NCBI GenBank assembly: GCA_960531495.1
Contig: CAUIJY010000071.1
Location: 2,294,001-2,358,000, forward strand
Length of the DNA: 64,000 bases
Source of the DNA: Zeus faber
Taxonomy: Eukaryota > Chordata > Actinopteri > Zeiformes > Zeidae
Direction of reading: 5' to 3'
In this document: positions 34,429 to 45,241 of the stretch, in pieces
Numbering within the stretch: position 1 is the stretch's first letter
Layout: every line of letters begins with the position of its first letter
Notes under the pieces: generated by a model
Database searches by the model: none
The model's input: only the letters and a program-made list of their open reading frames with translations
Told to the model about the DNA's origin: nothing
Made by a program: the position numbers and the translations under genes

Positions 34429-35247
34429 GTGATCACCAGAAAGTGCGCCTGTAGCCAATTTCCACCGTGACTGGACGAAGCCACAAGCTGGTCATTACAG
34501 CAGAGTCTCCAGATAAGAAGGTATTTTTGTTTGATTATTTATGAACAATACTTGAAGACAAAAGTTGTGATTTTCATGAAAAAAAAAGACTTTCTATGTT
34601 TCTAGTTTGTACTTCTTGTTGGTGACTCCCATCTACGGAGCATTGTGGATGGATTTGTGAAGATGCCAGGGGACCGAGGTACTGAATGCTTTTTTGTCTC
34701 GGAGACCTGACGCAGTTTGTGTTGTAGCCCCTAGCAGCGACTTGACGGCCAGCAGGACCATCGACGAGGCAGCAGTAGACTTTCGCAGCCTCCTGGTCAG
34801 TGTCTGCAGTCGCTGGCCAAAGTTACGCTTCATGTTTAGTACATTTTTGGTAGTATTGGTACTATTAATACTTTTGCTTTGTGAGCTCTGCAGAACATAT
34901 TTTACATTTTGAAAACAAATGTACTGTAATAAACACCTTTTTTTTTTTGTGTGTTTGTATAGGTGTTTGTCCTGGACTTCCTTCCGCGTCTGACTATTTG
35001 CTCCGTGAGGAATACCATCCTGTGGCGGCATGCATGGGAAGCATATTTTAATTTTAGTACAGTTAAATGTATAACGGAGTATATATTTTTAGACAAACCA
35101 ATTCAATAAATATTTCTAATGAACAAAGTTGACATCTATGTATGCATATTTCTATTCGTCCTAATCGTTGTTTTAAGGCATCAAGTACTTTTCTGCAGCC
35201 AACCACTTCCCATTGAACCACCCAGAGCTGTGAAGCAGAGATGGTGT
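34429..35247 (+). pseudogene. SGNH-hydrolase-like multi-exon locus, decayed
   Basis: Exon-like pieces with splice-type borders appear in order. 34,429-34,520 (after AAACAG, before GTATTT) ends ITAESPDKK. 34,606-34,822 (after TTTCTAG) begins FVLLVGDSHLRSIVDGFV, a GDS motif like block I of SGNH/GDSL hydrolases, and later reads [19 protein letters not shown]. From 34,963 (after TATAG) comes VFVLDFLPR. From 35,178 (after TTTTAAG) comes KYFSAANHFPLNHPEL. These fit one protein with a Rossmann-like SGNH core. Lesions are a TAG at 34,452-34,454, a deletion or frame change at about 34,690, a frameshift between LDFLPR and YLLREEYHPVAACMG (about 34,990), and a TGA at 35,231-35,233 where Trp is likely. 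The family assignment is inference from motifs; the catalytic Ser/Asp/His set cannot be confirmed. Confidence 0.5.
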
Positions 35248-35344
35248 AAGTACAATTGTACAATTTGTTGTCATGTCACGTGATGGCTATTTTATGAATA
35301 ACTTTGCTATGTTGTGAAACCATGGCCCTGTGACATTGCTGTGA

Positions 35345-35550
35345 AATGCTGCTTATCGCCAACTGGAGACAACAGCGCCGCCAACAGCACGAAAGTCAAA
35401 GGTTTCTCCCGGCAGGTCACTTCCAACATTCTCTCCAAAAGTGGTTGTGAAGGGAGAGCTCATCGTGCCTCATCCTTCACCTAACCCTTTTGAGTGGAGA
35501 CTGGTTGGAAGGGGCAGAAAGATAATCGGTTGCACACTGTTATTGTTGGG
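35345..35550 (+). pseudogene. Candidate proline/lysine-rich exon of the same locus
   Basis: About 68 codons open without a stop, ending at a donor-like GTAAGA. The product is Pro/Lys/Arg-rich, with LETTAPPTARKSKVSPGR and then NPFEWRLVGRGRK. It follows the SGNH-like pieces directly on the same strand, so a linker or tail of that protein is plausible. No good acceptor is visible at its left edge. Confidence 0.3.
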
Positions 35551-35651
35551 GTAAGACCCTCTGGAAACTGTGATAGTCTCTGATATTCACTCAAAGTGTA
35601 CCGATTTTCATTAAACAATTTTAATATGTTTGTTATGAAACATATGGACAT

Positions 35652-35654
<3 letters not shown>

Positions 35655-35682
<28 letters not shown>
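35655..35682. repeat. (CA)n microsatellite
   Basis: Fourteen or so uninterrupted CA units between ATTAA and TGTCTAACAC. Confidence 0.95.
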
Positions 35683-35685
<3 letters not shown>

Positions 35686-35838
35686 CTAACACACTTTAAT
35701 TAACTGAACAACTTACCAGTGAGCGCTCCGGGCTACAGTTGATTCTGCTGTCGGCTCCCCTCAACCGTCCTCTATTGTTTTGTATCCAGGAGATTTTCTG
35801 CAGTTTGTTGGTTTTTTTATTCTCTTTTTAGTTAGTAG

Positions 35839-35863
35839 TTTAGTTTAGTTTAGTTTAGTTTAG
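35839..35863. repeat. (TTTAG)n microsatellite
   Basis: Five tandem TTTAG units, flanked by TTAGTAG on both sides. The motif differs from the vertebrate telomere TTAGGG. Confidence 0.9.
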
Positions 35864-36269
35864 TAGTTGGTGCTTTTAGTTGGCCTTTTGTCAAGACATT
35901 GTCTTAAATCGACATTTTGCTCTATGATTTCACAGGTGGACACAACACCAGTAGCGTCGCCGGAATGATCCATCCCGTTATCAACTTGTTCCATCGCATC
36001 TTTCTAGCGCTGTCCAGTGTGGAGAATTTTATATTGTTTTTATATCAACAATTGTATATCAATTTTATATCAAGAAAATTTTGCTTTGCTTACATGGGAA
36101 AGCCACGGTGGGACATTGGCAGAAAGCTACTGCCTCCAAGAGGACACTGGGAACGGAGCAGGTTTGCTTTGTTCGTTGTTTTTCTTCTTTTTTCAATGAC
36201 ATTTTTGATAGTAGTACTTCATTTTAGTTTTATTTTGTCCATGCATTCCATTCTCTTGCTTTTTTTTAG

Positions 36270-36503
36270 GGGAAGGCAGCACCAACCGTTGTGGAGGTGT
36301 CTTCAAAGCCACACCTGCCAGTGATGTGCCAGTTCTTGTGAAGGAATAGCAGCGCTCTCAAACATTTGTCAAAGGTCAGAGTGATGCTGCTCCTTATTAT
36401 CCTGATATGGAGAGTGCTACAGTGTTTTCTGATGTTGCAGCAGAGCTTGACGCTAGCAGTTCTGTCATGGGAACAATTGATGTCACTTCTATCAGCGGAA
36501 CAG
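36270..36503 (+). pseudogene. Candidate acidic/serine exon with one stop
   Basis: The acceptor TTTTTTTAG precedes and GGAACAG|GTGATA follows. One frame runs through all 78 codons with a single TAG at 36,347-36,349. After the stop it reads YYPDMESATVFSDVAAELD and ends TIDVTSISGTG, an acidic, Ser/Asp-rich composition. It may be a downstream exon of the SGNH-like locus; the link is by proximity and strand only. Confidence 0.3.
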
Positions 36504-36800
36504 GTGATAGCTGAGAACATTTTTTAACAAAGAAAAACGTAGAACACTTTCAGTGCCGGGAAAGCATACGTTGAGTGTTTACACAAATGGTCCTTTTACG
36601 ATCTAGAAAAACTGAGATAACGACTAAAACTTTCGTGACAGTGATATACAGGAATGTAAGATCTCCTGTGAAAGAGTCGGGCGTCACCAAACAAACATAT
36701 GCCTCAGCATTCAGACATCACTTGGTGGTAGAATTATATCATTCATTAACATTGATCATCATTTTTCTCTCACACTCCCTTCTGTTGTTCCCAGTGGAAT
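36504..36800. other. Nothing recognised
   Basis: No domain, repeat or RNA signal was found. The frames present are short and lack splice support. Confidence 0.5.
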
Positions 36801-37149
36801 GATACAAAAGGAAAATGCAATAATGCTTAAGTATAATATAATTGAGGCAAAGGGATCAGAAAATGATGTATAAATTGAGTACAATACATTTATACAGAGA
36901 TATTGTTTTATCTGTGTCCTTTTGATGGAGGGGCCAAGGAAAATGATGACCATATAACAAGGTGGGAAGTGGCCAGGTGTAATCAAATGTGGAGCAGAAG
37001 TCCAGCGGTGGAGCCGTCTGTGGGGCGCCAATGTTGGTGTAGAAAGCCCCTTCGATAACTGCTTCCAAAACACACATTTCTTCGGCTGTGGTAAGGGGAA
37101 TGGCAGTAACCCAAGTAGCCTATGTAGGTATGGTTGAAGTGGTTCCATC

Positions 37150-37460
37150 GCAGTTGCAGGGTGAGCAGCGTTCAGCGTACACTCACGTTGTCTCCTCAAC
37201 GAGTACCTAGAGGGGAGTAGGAACTTTCTTGCGATGAGATACGTGTATCCATATTGGTCGTTCTACCACCTTAACTGCTGCTGCAGTGGTGCGGGTCCCT
37301 AACCCTGCTGGAAAGGTCCTAGGAATCTGGCAGAGTTCCAGCTTTTCCTCTGTAAGTCGCGATCACCACCCATTCACCTGGTCAGCGGCCGTGTAGAGGT
37401 CCTTCAAGTGGGACGGGTAGGGCTGCTTTGACCTGGGCACATAGACTTAAACACTTGGGT
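37150..37460 (-). pseudogene. Second retroviral fragment: integrase C-terminal end
   Basis: On the minus strand this reads as the last part of a gammaretrovirus-like pol. There is a leader segment CAQVKAALPVPLEGPLHG, then an SH3-like GPF motif region (RKSWNSARFLGPFQ), then after a frame change a VERPIWIHVSH-like stretch. Frame changes and stops show long decay. It is distinct from the larger provirus, which has its own integrase end at 39.5 kb. Sequence from about 36,800 to 37,150 may include the start of env but I cannot support that. Confidence 0.5.
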
Positions 37461-37629
37461 GAGAGACACATTTTGACAACATTGTTTGGTATAGGTCCAA
37501 GATTGTTAAATGGGCGTTAAATAGTTGAATAGCAGACTACAGGCTCAGTACAAAAATGAATGTATGCACACTCGTGTAACAACAGAATAATATTATCACA
37601 ATGTCTAATATGTAGGAGATAATAGGCGG

Positions 37630-37955
37630 CCATTTTGACACGCCCATGCATGGCACCACTAGAATATCAAATGACACACTGGGACTGACGAGTGTGCAAA
37701 GATTTGTGAATTTCCAAGTATCTTTTGGAACATGAAATTGTACGTGTTGCCACGCCCACACCGTGTGCCAAAATATATATGTATTTTAATAAGTTTTAGC
37801 TGTGAAGGTGTCTTGTAGACACTCGTCAAGTTTGAAGTCGATCCGATAAATCGCCAAGGAGGAGTTTCGCGAAAGTACAAAGCATAAATATGACTAAAAA
37901 GTCAGGAAAATTCAAAATGGCCGACTTCCTGTTGGGTTTCCGTCATGGCGGAAAT
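37630..37955 (-). repeat. Interspersed repeat family R, minus-strand copy
   Basis: Inverted relative to the copy at 47,750. Shared landmarks in reverse order are AACCCAACAGGAAGTCGGCC, GACTTTTTAGTCATATTTAT, ACTCCTCCTTGGCGATTTAT, GAGTGTCTACAAGACACCTT and GTGTGGGCGTGGCAACACGT. Identity is high enough to read by eye over more than 300 bp. There is no coding capacity and the class is unknown. Confidence 0.85.
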
Positions 37956-38049
37956 ATATATTTTTTCCAAGTCTAGAGAGGTTACAAATGTGTACCGAAT
38001 TTTGGGAGTTTACGTGGAAAAAGGTGAATAGGTCAGAAAATTATTATTT

Positions 38050-38770
38050 TATTTTCTAGGGTGGCGTGGCAACACGTAAAATTTCATGTTCCAAAGATAC
38101 TAATTCACGAAACTTTGCGCACTTGTTAGTCCCAGTGTGGCAATTGATATTGTATGAGTTGCCTGCATGGGCGTGGCAAAATGGCCCGACACACCCTGTT
38201 GAAAATTTCAAAACATCAAACCTATTCACTTTTTACCATGAAATTAACAAAATTCGGGACACTTTTGTAACTTCTTGGATTAAATGTGTAATTTTAGTCA
38301 CTTTCCGTTCATTTTCTCACTTTGTACTTTCGTAAACTCCTCCGAGGCCATTTATCTGGCTTCAAACTTGGCGAGTGTCTACAAGACACCTTCACGATTA
38401 AAAGATATTAAAAAAAATAATAATTGTCACACGATGTGGCCGTGGCAAAGCGTTGGATTTCGTGTTCCAAAAAAAGCTGTGTTTTTGTAATATTTTATCC
38501 ACTTTTTATGCTTTGTACTTTCGTGAACTTCTCCTGGGGGATTTTTTGGATTGAGACTCATTGGGGATTAAAAGTTATTAAAACATTTTTTTTTCGTCAC
38601 GATGCGGGTGTGGCAACGCGTTGAATTTTATGTTAAAAAAAACAGTTTACGTGACTTTTGGGGCCTTGAGAAACTACAAAATTATTGCAAAACTTTGCAC
38701 ACTCTTCAGTCCCAGTGTGGCATTTAATATTCTATGGGTCCTATACATGGGCGTGTCAAAATGATCAACT
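38050..38770 (+). repeat. Interspersed repeat family R, two or three diverged plus-strand copies
   Basis: 38,050-38,265 matches the distal half of the family (GTGGCAACACGTAAAATTTC through AAACATCAAACCTATTCAC). 38,320-38,490 and 38,505-38,770 match the proximal and then the distal part again with more divergence (ACTTTCGTAAACTCCTCC, GAGTGTCTACAAGACACC, CCCAGTGTGGCATTTAATAT). With the minus copy at 37,630 they form an imperfect inverted repeat. The last copy ends where retroviral env-side sequence begins. Confidence 0.8.
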
Positions 38771-38909
38771 AGATGCAGTTATCGTGGATGAGGATGTCGG
38801 GGTCCTGGTGCTGGGGAAAGGAGGCCCATACCTATAGCAACATAGGTGTCGCCACATTCCTTCTGTCTCAATGCCATGTACGCTTGTATTTCTGGTTTTC
38901 CCAACGCAG

Positions 38910-39490
38910 TCATGATGCATTTTTCACTAGAGTACAAATGCATGGTATACAACAACATCCACATACAATTAACAGAGCAGCAATGATAGCAACGTTGATT
39001 ATGCATGATAAAATGAGGCCTTTTCATTTGGAAAACATAGAGTCCAACCAACCAGTGATGTGATCATCCATTCCTGCATTTTCTTTTAGTTCTACGCTCT
39101 GTGAGTGGAGTAGCAATTCCTCCTACTGGTTCCTGTGTTTATAAGCACATTACTCCATGCCCCACAATCAATATGGGTACCTTAAACCTCGTCCAGCCAC
39201 CAGTCACTTGTTAGTCTAGGGTTGGTGGACCACGCATATTTCTCATTCCACTGGTACTGCTCCTACCCGGTGGAATCACACTTTATTATGGAACAGAAAT
39301 CAACATTGAATGCCAGGATTTGTCCTTCATAGGCATAAATGACAAGAACTGTTTCTTTCATTCGGCCCCACTCTTTGACCTTTGTCATATACTGGTCATA
39401 CGATAATTGGGGTCCCACTTGGTAAGAATATGTATACTGTGTAGGGTCCAGGACTTCTCCTAGGGTAAACAAAAAAAATATTATTTTTTT
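38910..39490 (-). pseudogene. env remnant: start of surface subunit and transmembrane tail
   Basis: Near 38,910-39,060 one minus frame encodes a hydrophobic membrane span followed by a Cys cluster (CCCIPC) and a short tail ending at a TGA (38,910-38,912), as in the transmembrane subunit of gamma-type envelopes. At 39,263-39,472 another frame encodes a segment with DFCSIIKC, similar to the beginning of a surface subunit. At about 580 bp against a normal 1.7-2 kb, most of env, including the furin site and fusion peptide, is missing. Stops and frame changes occur throughout. Confidence 0.55.
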
Positions 39491-39503
39491 TTTACATGGT
39501 TAA

Positions 39504-39923
39504 TTACAGAATGCTTATGTCTTTCAGCTGGATCCTTGTTTCTGTGAGAGTTCTTGCGGGTCGGGTGACAGGGGCGCAGTGGGAGAGGTGGTGACAGGGA
39601 GCACCAGTTTTATTTTTGAGCTTTACTGCATGTGAGGTGGCCAACACTACCTCCCAAGGTCCAGTCCACCTTGGCTCAGGCCACTTCTGTTTGTGGACCT
39701 TGATGTGGACCCAGTCTCCGGGGCTGACCACCAGGGTGTGGGGCAGTCTGGGGCAGTGTTCTTGACCTGTGAATACAAAACTCGAGATACTGCGGTTAGT
39801 GCTTTGACATATTCAGGTAAACCTTCCTGGAAATCATCAAAAGCGGGTGATTTAGCTGGTAGGTTGTGAGGACCTGGCATGGGGCGGCCTGTTAATATCT
39901 CGTGTGGGCTAAGATGTGTTTGA
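39504..39923 (-). pseudogene. Integrase C-terminal domain, frameshifted from the rest of pol
   Basis: One minus frame (39,504-39,731) carries the SH3-like domain with GDWVHIKVHKQKWPEPRW then GPWEVVLATSHAVKL, the GPY/F-type chromatin- and DNA-binding module of class I retroviral integrases. The preceding 39,732-39,923 continues integrase in two other frames (GLPEYVKALTAVSRVLYSQV visible), so at least two frameshifts separate it from the catalytic core. Confidence 0.75.
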
Positions 39924-41573
39924 CTATGGGGAGAGGTCTCGCATGGACATTAATGCTAGGGGTAGGGCATCTACCCACGTTAGTTTAGTCGTTTTTGTGA
40001 TGTTCTGTAGAGACATACTGAGTTGCTGTTTTGTCTCTATCAGCACCTTGGCCATTTTTTCTTTCAACGTCTGGTTTGCACTTTCAACTAGGCCTTTTGA
40101 CTGGGGGTGATAGACTGAACCAGATCTATGGGAGATACCTAATGCCTGTTCTACCTGGCTGAGTTTTTTATCGCTGGTAAAATGAGATCCATTGTCCGAG
40201 CAGATAACTGTGGGGTAACCCCACCGAGGAATGCGTTTTTTCCATAACCATTTAATCACAGATACTGCATCCTCTCTTTTGCAAGGGACTGCTTCTACCC
40301 ATTTGGAGAATCGATCTACCATCACGAGTAGGTATCTGTACCCTTGTACTCTGTTGTCCCTGCCCATGCCGGTGTAATCTATGCATATTTCTCTGAAGGG
40401 GTAGGGGGGCACTGAGAATGTTCCCAAAGGTCTTTGGTAGACTGTCTTCTTATTTAGCTCGTGACAGACGACGCATTCTGCAATATGGTTGGCCACCATT
40501 TCCTCCAGGTAGGGATGCCACCAGTCCTGTTTGAGCCTGTTGGTGGTTCTTTTGGGTCCTTCATGAGTCTGTCCATGTGCATCCTTGATGAGGTAGACCA
40601 GGAGTGCGGCTGGTGCTACTGGGCGCCCATCGTGGCTTCTCCATAGGCCGCTGGTGCATGTGGCTCCTTTCTTCTGCCACTGCGAGTGTTCGTTCCATTT
40701 CGCTTCTTTCTGCACTTCTTTCAGATGTTCCTCTGACAAATTGAGGGCGTTGTCTTCAGTAAATACAATCATCATTGCTGCGCTTTCTTTTAGGTTCCCT
40801 CCTGCTTCTTTTGCTGCTGTGTCGGCTGCGTTTGAATTTCCTTTGGAGTGTCCTTTGCATTTGATGATCTGGATTTTTCGGGGGAGATGTATAGCTTCCA
40901 GGAGGGCGAGTATGAGGTCTTTGTGTTTTACCGGGGCTCCTGCTGACGTTTGGAGTCCTCTTTTCATCCATATGGCTACATCCACGTGAGCTGCAGCGTG
41001 TGCGTATGCTGAGTCGGTGAATATGTTTGCATTTTTGTTTTTTGAGATTTTTAATGCTTTCACCGAGGCGTCGAGTTCTGCTTTTTGTGCTGATGCTGGT
41101 TGTTCTATCATCCCACTTCTTAGGGTGACGTGGTGTCCATTAATTTGTTGAATGGCTGCGTATGATGCTCTATTTCCCTCTTCTTCTTTGAAACAACAAC
41201 CATCTATAAACAGGACAATTTCTGCATCGGGGTCAGATGTTCCATCCAAGTCTGTGCGGCCCTTTGCTTCCAGTTTCATGAGCTGTACGCAGTCATGGGT
41301 GCCATCTGCATACTGTAGTCCGCCGGCCAAGTTGATTCCATCGGCTGTGTACAAGACATTGTCTCTTTCCAGGGTGACATGCAAGCGCATCTTGTGTTTT
41401 GGTGTGGTAAAGGTGAAATCCGTTTGATCGAGGTAGGATTTGACTCCATGAGTGGTATGCACGATGGTGGGGTGGTAGAAAGTAATGTGGTCGGTTCTCG
41501 TAGGGCGTGTGCGATGGCAGCCGTGTGTCGTCCACATCCGGAGAGTCCATGTTCCACTGTGTCGAGTTTGCAA
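39924..41573 (-). pseudogene. RNase H and integrase core of pol
   Basis: About 549 codons open on the minus strand, the longest intact piece of the provirus. First the end of the RT connection, then RNase H with its acidic set in order ([34 protein letters not shown]). Then integrase: a zinc-binding HHCC region ([18 protein letters not shown]) and the DDE core ([30 protein letters not shown]). All catalytic acidic residues are visible. The frame stops shortly after the core, at SMRDLSP, by a frameshift; the C-terminal domain follows in another frame. Confidence 0.85.
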
Positions 41574-42798
41574 CTGTGGTGAGCCAGGATCGCGCGCTCA
41601 CCGTGTCGAGGCTGCCAGAGCACAGCTTGACAATTCCGTGCTTTTCAGTAACGTCCAAATGGAACGAGGAAGAGATGTCTGGGGTGCATAGGTGTTCGGC
41701 CTTCCCCATGAGTTGTTTCAATCTTATGAACGCTTCCTCCGCACTTGTGGTCCAGTTGAGTGGTGCCTTGACGTTCCGATGGCCAGCTTCCGCAATGGGT
41801 TCGCGTGGGGGAACAGTGTGGTCCACATAATCAGCTATGTGGTGTCTGCTATAGCCAGTGAGTCCCAGGAATGCTAGCATTTGCTGCACGGTGGTGGGTT
41901 TAGGGTACTGGAGCATTGCCTGTTGTCTTTCCGGGTTGATGTATCTCTTATCTCCCGTGATCCTTTTTCCCAGGAATACCACTTCTGTGCGGCAGACCTG
42001 TGCTTTTTCCTTCCTGATTTTGTAGCCACATTTTGCGATGCGCCGTAGCAGGGATTTGGTGGCCGTGAGGCAATTTTCTACTGTGGTGATGTCCATGAGG
42101 ATGTCGTCGACATACTGGATGAGTAGGAGTTCCTTGAGATCTGCCTTCAGGCAGGCGTTGAATATGGTTGGCGTGCATGTGAATCCTCGTAGCATTCTTG
42201 TGTAGGTCTAAGAGCATTTTTTAAATGTGAATGCAAACATATCTTGACTTTCTTTGGCCAAGGGGAGGCCAAAAAATGCGTTGGCCAGGTCGATGACGGT
42301 GAAAAATTGATGACTCGGGGAGCCTGCATGCAGGGCGACATGGGGGTTGGGCACTTTTTCAGTAATGGGTTGGACCACCTGGTTGATACGTCGCAGATCG
42401 TGGACCAGGCGCCATGAGTGTCCTCCAGCCTTGGGTACTGGTAGAATTTGTGTGTTCCACGGTGAATCCGCTGGTCGTAGAACTCCTGCTTGTAAGAGGC
42501 CTTCAATGGTGGAGGCTATTCGAGCAGCTGCCTCGGGCTTGACCTTGTACTGACCTTGCCAAATGGGCACAGCGTGGGCTTTCACTTTGATGTGTATATT
42601 GTGGTGTGGTGTGCAGCCAACGTGATAGGGGCCGGTGGTCCAGAGGGTTGGCGGTAGTTGGGCGAACATTTCTGCTGCCAGGGGGTGTTCTTCGATGCTT
42701 CCTTGATAAGTTCTTTCCAGGACATTTCTTTCATATATGCCTTGTTCGTAGCTGTTGTGTCCTATTCTCCAAACCGATTTGTCTGGCGTGTGTTGCAA
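41560..42798 (-). pseudogene. Reverse transcriptase in two broken pieces
   Basis: The right-hand piece (42,208-42,798) holds fingers and palm start: SWRLVHDLRRINQVV, VIDLANAFFGLPL. The left piece (ending about 41,600 in true frame, opened at 42,195) has the YVDD catalytic box (LIQYVDDILMDI), then FLGKRIT and FLGLTGYSRHH of the thumb/connection. They are separated by a frameshift or stop at about 42,196-42,207. A further frame change near 41,500-41,620 leads into the RNase H frame. Catalytic residues survive but there is no continuous frame. Confidence 0.82.
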
Positions 42799-43598
42799 CA
42801 GGGGGTTCGTTGTGGGGACCCAGGTGGGTTGGCGAGGGCTCTTTTGACCATGGGGCCCAATTGTTTGGCTGCATGGTTGGCTTCTACGGCTAGGGTCACA
42901 TGTGGAACTGCGGTGTCGTGAAGTAGATACCAGGATTGTTGGTCTGGTGTCAGGCGGACCGCTGCTGCAACTCCTTCGTGGCCCAGATAGAAGTCTGTTG
43001 TCTGGAGTCGTTCTTGTCGTCCCTCCTTTTTCGCTTCCCAGCCTTCGTCATAGATGTCATCACGGTGGCGTGTGAAACAGAGAGTGCAGTGTACAGGTCC
43101 AGCATCGACTTTTTCCAGAGTTGGTAGGTTTACAAAATGCCACCAGCCGGTGAGTGTGGGGTCGGGGGTGGTATCAGGAGTTCCACCTAAGACGAGTATA
43201 CGTTCGAGGGGTATTAGCTCTTCTTTTGGCTCAGAGAAACTAACTTCCAGACCGTGGAGGTTACATATCACAGATGCCCCTGTTCTTCGGAGAAGGTCCC
43301 TTCCCATTAGGTTGGTGGGGCAGCTTGGTGAGTAGAGGTATTGGTGTCTGACTTTGTGAGGACCTATCTTGGTAGGGAGGGGTGCGGTGAAGGACTTGTG
43401 TCGTCCCAGAGAATCCAACAGTCCGTAATTTCCGAGTGGATAGTTGTATGTAGTACGTAGTATGTTGCCGGCCAGGTTCTTCAAGCAAGACACGTGACAG
43501 TGACAGTGACAGTAATTCCTTGGAGTGACAGTGATTCCTTGGATTGTACATGGCACTACTGGTTCGGCATTTATTTTTGTCTGTACCACCACTTCCAT
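42762..43598 (-). pseudogene. Retroviral protease region with no visible active-site triad
   Basis: One minus frame of about 279 codons leads from the gag/pol junction to the start of RT. It contains the late protease motif LMGRDLLRRTGA (conserved Gly-Arg-Asp) and downstream SWYLLHDTAVPHVTLAVE before RT. The D-T/S-G active site expected about 60-80 residues before GRDLL is not seen. At that place lies a GTGACA/ATTCCTTGG microsatellite-like tract (43,493-43,545) coding a His/Cys repeat. Protease would be inactive. It is joined to RT by a frameshift at about 42,770. Confidence 0.65.
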
Positions 43599-43613
43599 GT
43601 CCCCTGGGCGCCT

Positions 43614-44231
43614 CTATGCTCCATGCCATGGCGGGGTGTCCATGCGGGGTCCTCCCTTTCCTCTCGAGGAAGCTCCTCTTCCTCTCTGAGGGGGGCGGTA
43701 GGATCCTCTATATAATTGCTGGGGTTGTTGGTTCTGGGGGCATTCCCTTGCCCAGTGGTCACTTTGGCCACAGATGAAACATCCTGTAGTTTTCTCGGGT
43801 CCTCCCCATCCTCTAGAGGATTGGAATTGTCCTCTCCCTCTCAGTTGCTGCCATTGGGGGGGGCCTTGGGGGTATGAGGGTGCGGGGGCCCCTGGATACT
43901 GCCGCTGGGGATATTCATAGGGAGTCCAGGCCTGCTGCCATTGGGGTAGGTGCTGGGCTGGTGGGTAGGCGGGGGTTACAGTTAGGGGCTGTGGTCCTGT
44001 CCATTGTAGTGGCGCGGTTTGGGGCGGGGCCTGTGCTTCAGGGGTGGTGACTACTGCTTGCACAGTTGCTTTCTTCTTTTTGTCCGTATTGACTTCATCT
44101 TCCAGTTTTTTTACCTGCATTTTTAGTAGTCTGGTTTGTATGGAATCTTTCTCCAGGAATTCGTCTTCTTGCTTTTTGATGTGTCTTTCCAGGTGATGGA
44201 TGAGATGGCTCTCCCACTGTCTCTCGGTCAT
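43614..44231 (-). pseudogene. Gag C-terminal part: coiled region, Pro-rich linker, nucleocapsid CCHC
   Basis: Starts with a charged helical stretch (LERHIKKQEDEFLEKD, then VKKLEDEVNTDKKKK), then a Pro/Gln/Tyr-rich linker, then one retroviral zinc knuckle CFICGQSDHWARECP (C-X2-C-X4-H-X4-C complete) and an Arg/Gly-rich tail. The knuckle binds genomic RNA. One stop separates it from the upstream capsid frame (about 44,232-44,377). Confidence 0.8.
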
Positions 44232-44377
44232 GTCTGACAGTCAAACTGTGTCTGCGAGCTACAGCCTGACATCTCCTGGGAGGCCATTTTGGCATTTGGC
44301 ATCTGCATGTACATGGGGAGACCCACTAGGCAGGGGTCATGACGTTCTACAGTGCTATCACTCCAGAGCTCCTTTGC

Positions 44378-45241
44378 TCATGTGAGATAGGCGTGTGGTT
44401 CTTCCCCATTTTTAAATCTCAGGCCTGCCAGGGCCACTGTGTTGCGTCTGGTCGGCCAGGTTTCTCTCATGGCTGTCCATATGTCATTCCGCATGTGGTC
44501 GAATGGGTGCTCGTGTGCCATGGTGAGGGTTCTAACTTCTCTTTCCAGGGAGGTCAGGGTGATGTTTCCTGCTGTGGCGCGGAGAATGGCTCGCACATCT
44601 CTTAGGGCTAGTGTGTCAGCCGCTGTGTGGTTTTCGAAGATTCGGATCCATGCTGCAGCTCCTTTGTCCAACGCTGATAGGTTGCCTTTGAGGGCCTGCA
44701 TGTCGCGGTGGTACCAGGGAACAAATGTTTCTCTTTTGGCGGACTGCTTTTGTTCCTCCTCTCGTTGTCTAATTTTCGAGCGGGTAACTATCCCTATTGC
44801 TGACGATCTTCTGGCCTGGCTTTTGGATGATGCTATAAGGGTTCCTTTTCTTCTGTTGTCGTTTGTGTACTCTCCCCGGGAGCTGCCACTGTTTTTGAAT
44901 GACCACTTTTTTGTCTTAGTCTCGTGGTCTGACATGGGTTCTTCTTCCCAGGAGCGGAGGGGGGTGGGGTGTCTTTGTTTTGTTTTCTTAAAGGTGTATT
45001 TGGGGACTACAGGGGTAGGTGAAGGTGTGGGCTGGCTTCGGGTCTTTTGTTTTTCTTTGGGTTGTTGTTTGGCTGTAGCGTCTGCAGGAGGTGCTATGAG
45101 ATGAACATGGGTTGTGTTGGCATCCTCTGGTAGTGGGCCACATTGTCCAGTCAGTGTGACAGTTGCGTGGCTAACCCTTGTGGTACATTTCTTTTTCCTT
45201 TCTTGATGTCTTTTTGTGGTTTTTAGGACTGGCAAGTGCAT
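44378..45241 (-). pseudogene. Gag middle part: linker and capsid
   Basis: A Lys/Pro/Ser-rich linker leads to a capsid-like domain beginning about residue 180 with FVPWYHRDMQALKG and continuing KGAAAWIRIFENHTAADTL, HPFDHMRNDIWTAM and ALAGLRFKNGEEPHAYL. The helical, Trp-containing pattern matches the capsid region of fish class I retroviruses. It is frame-shifted relative to both gag neighbours. Confidence 0.72.

Noticed and set aside
35839-35863. TTTAG repeat as an interstitial telomere
   Set aside because: The vertebrate telomere is TTAGGG; five pentamers of TTTAG are an ordinary microsatellite.
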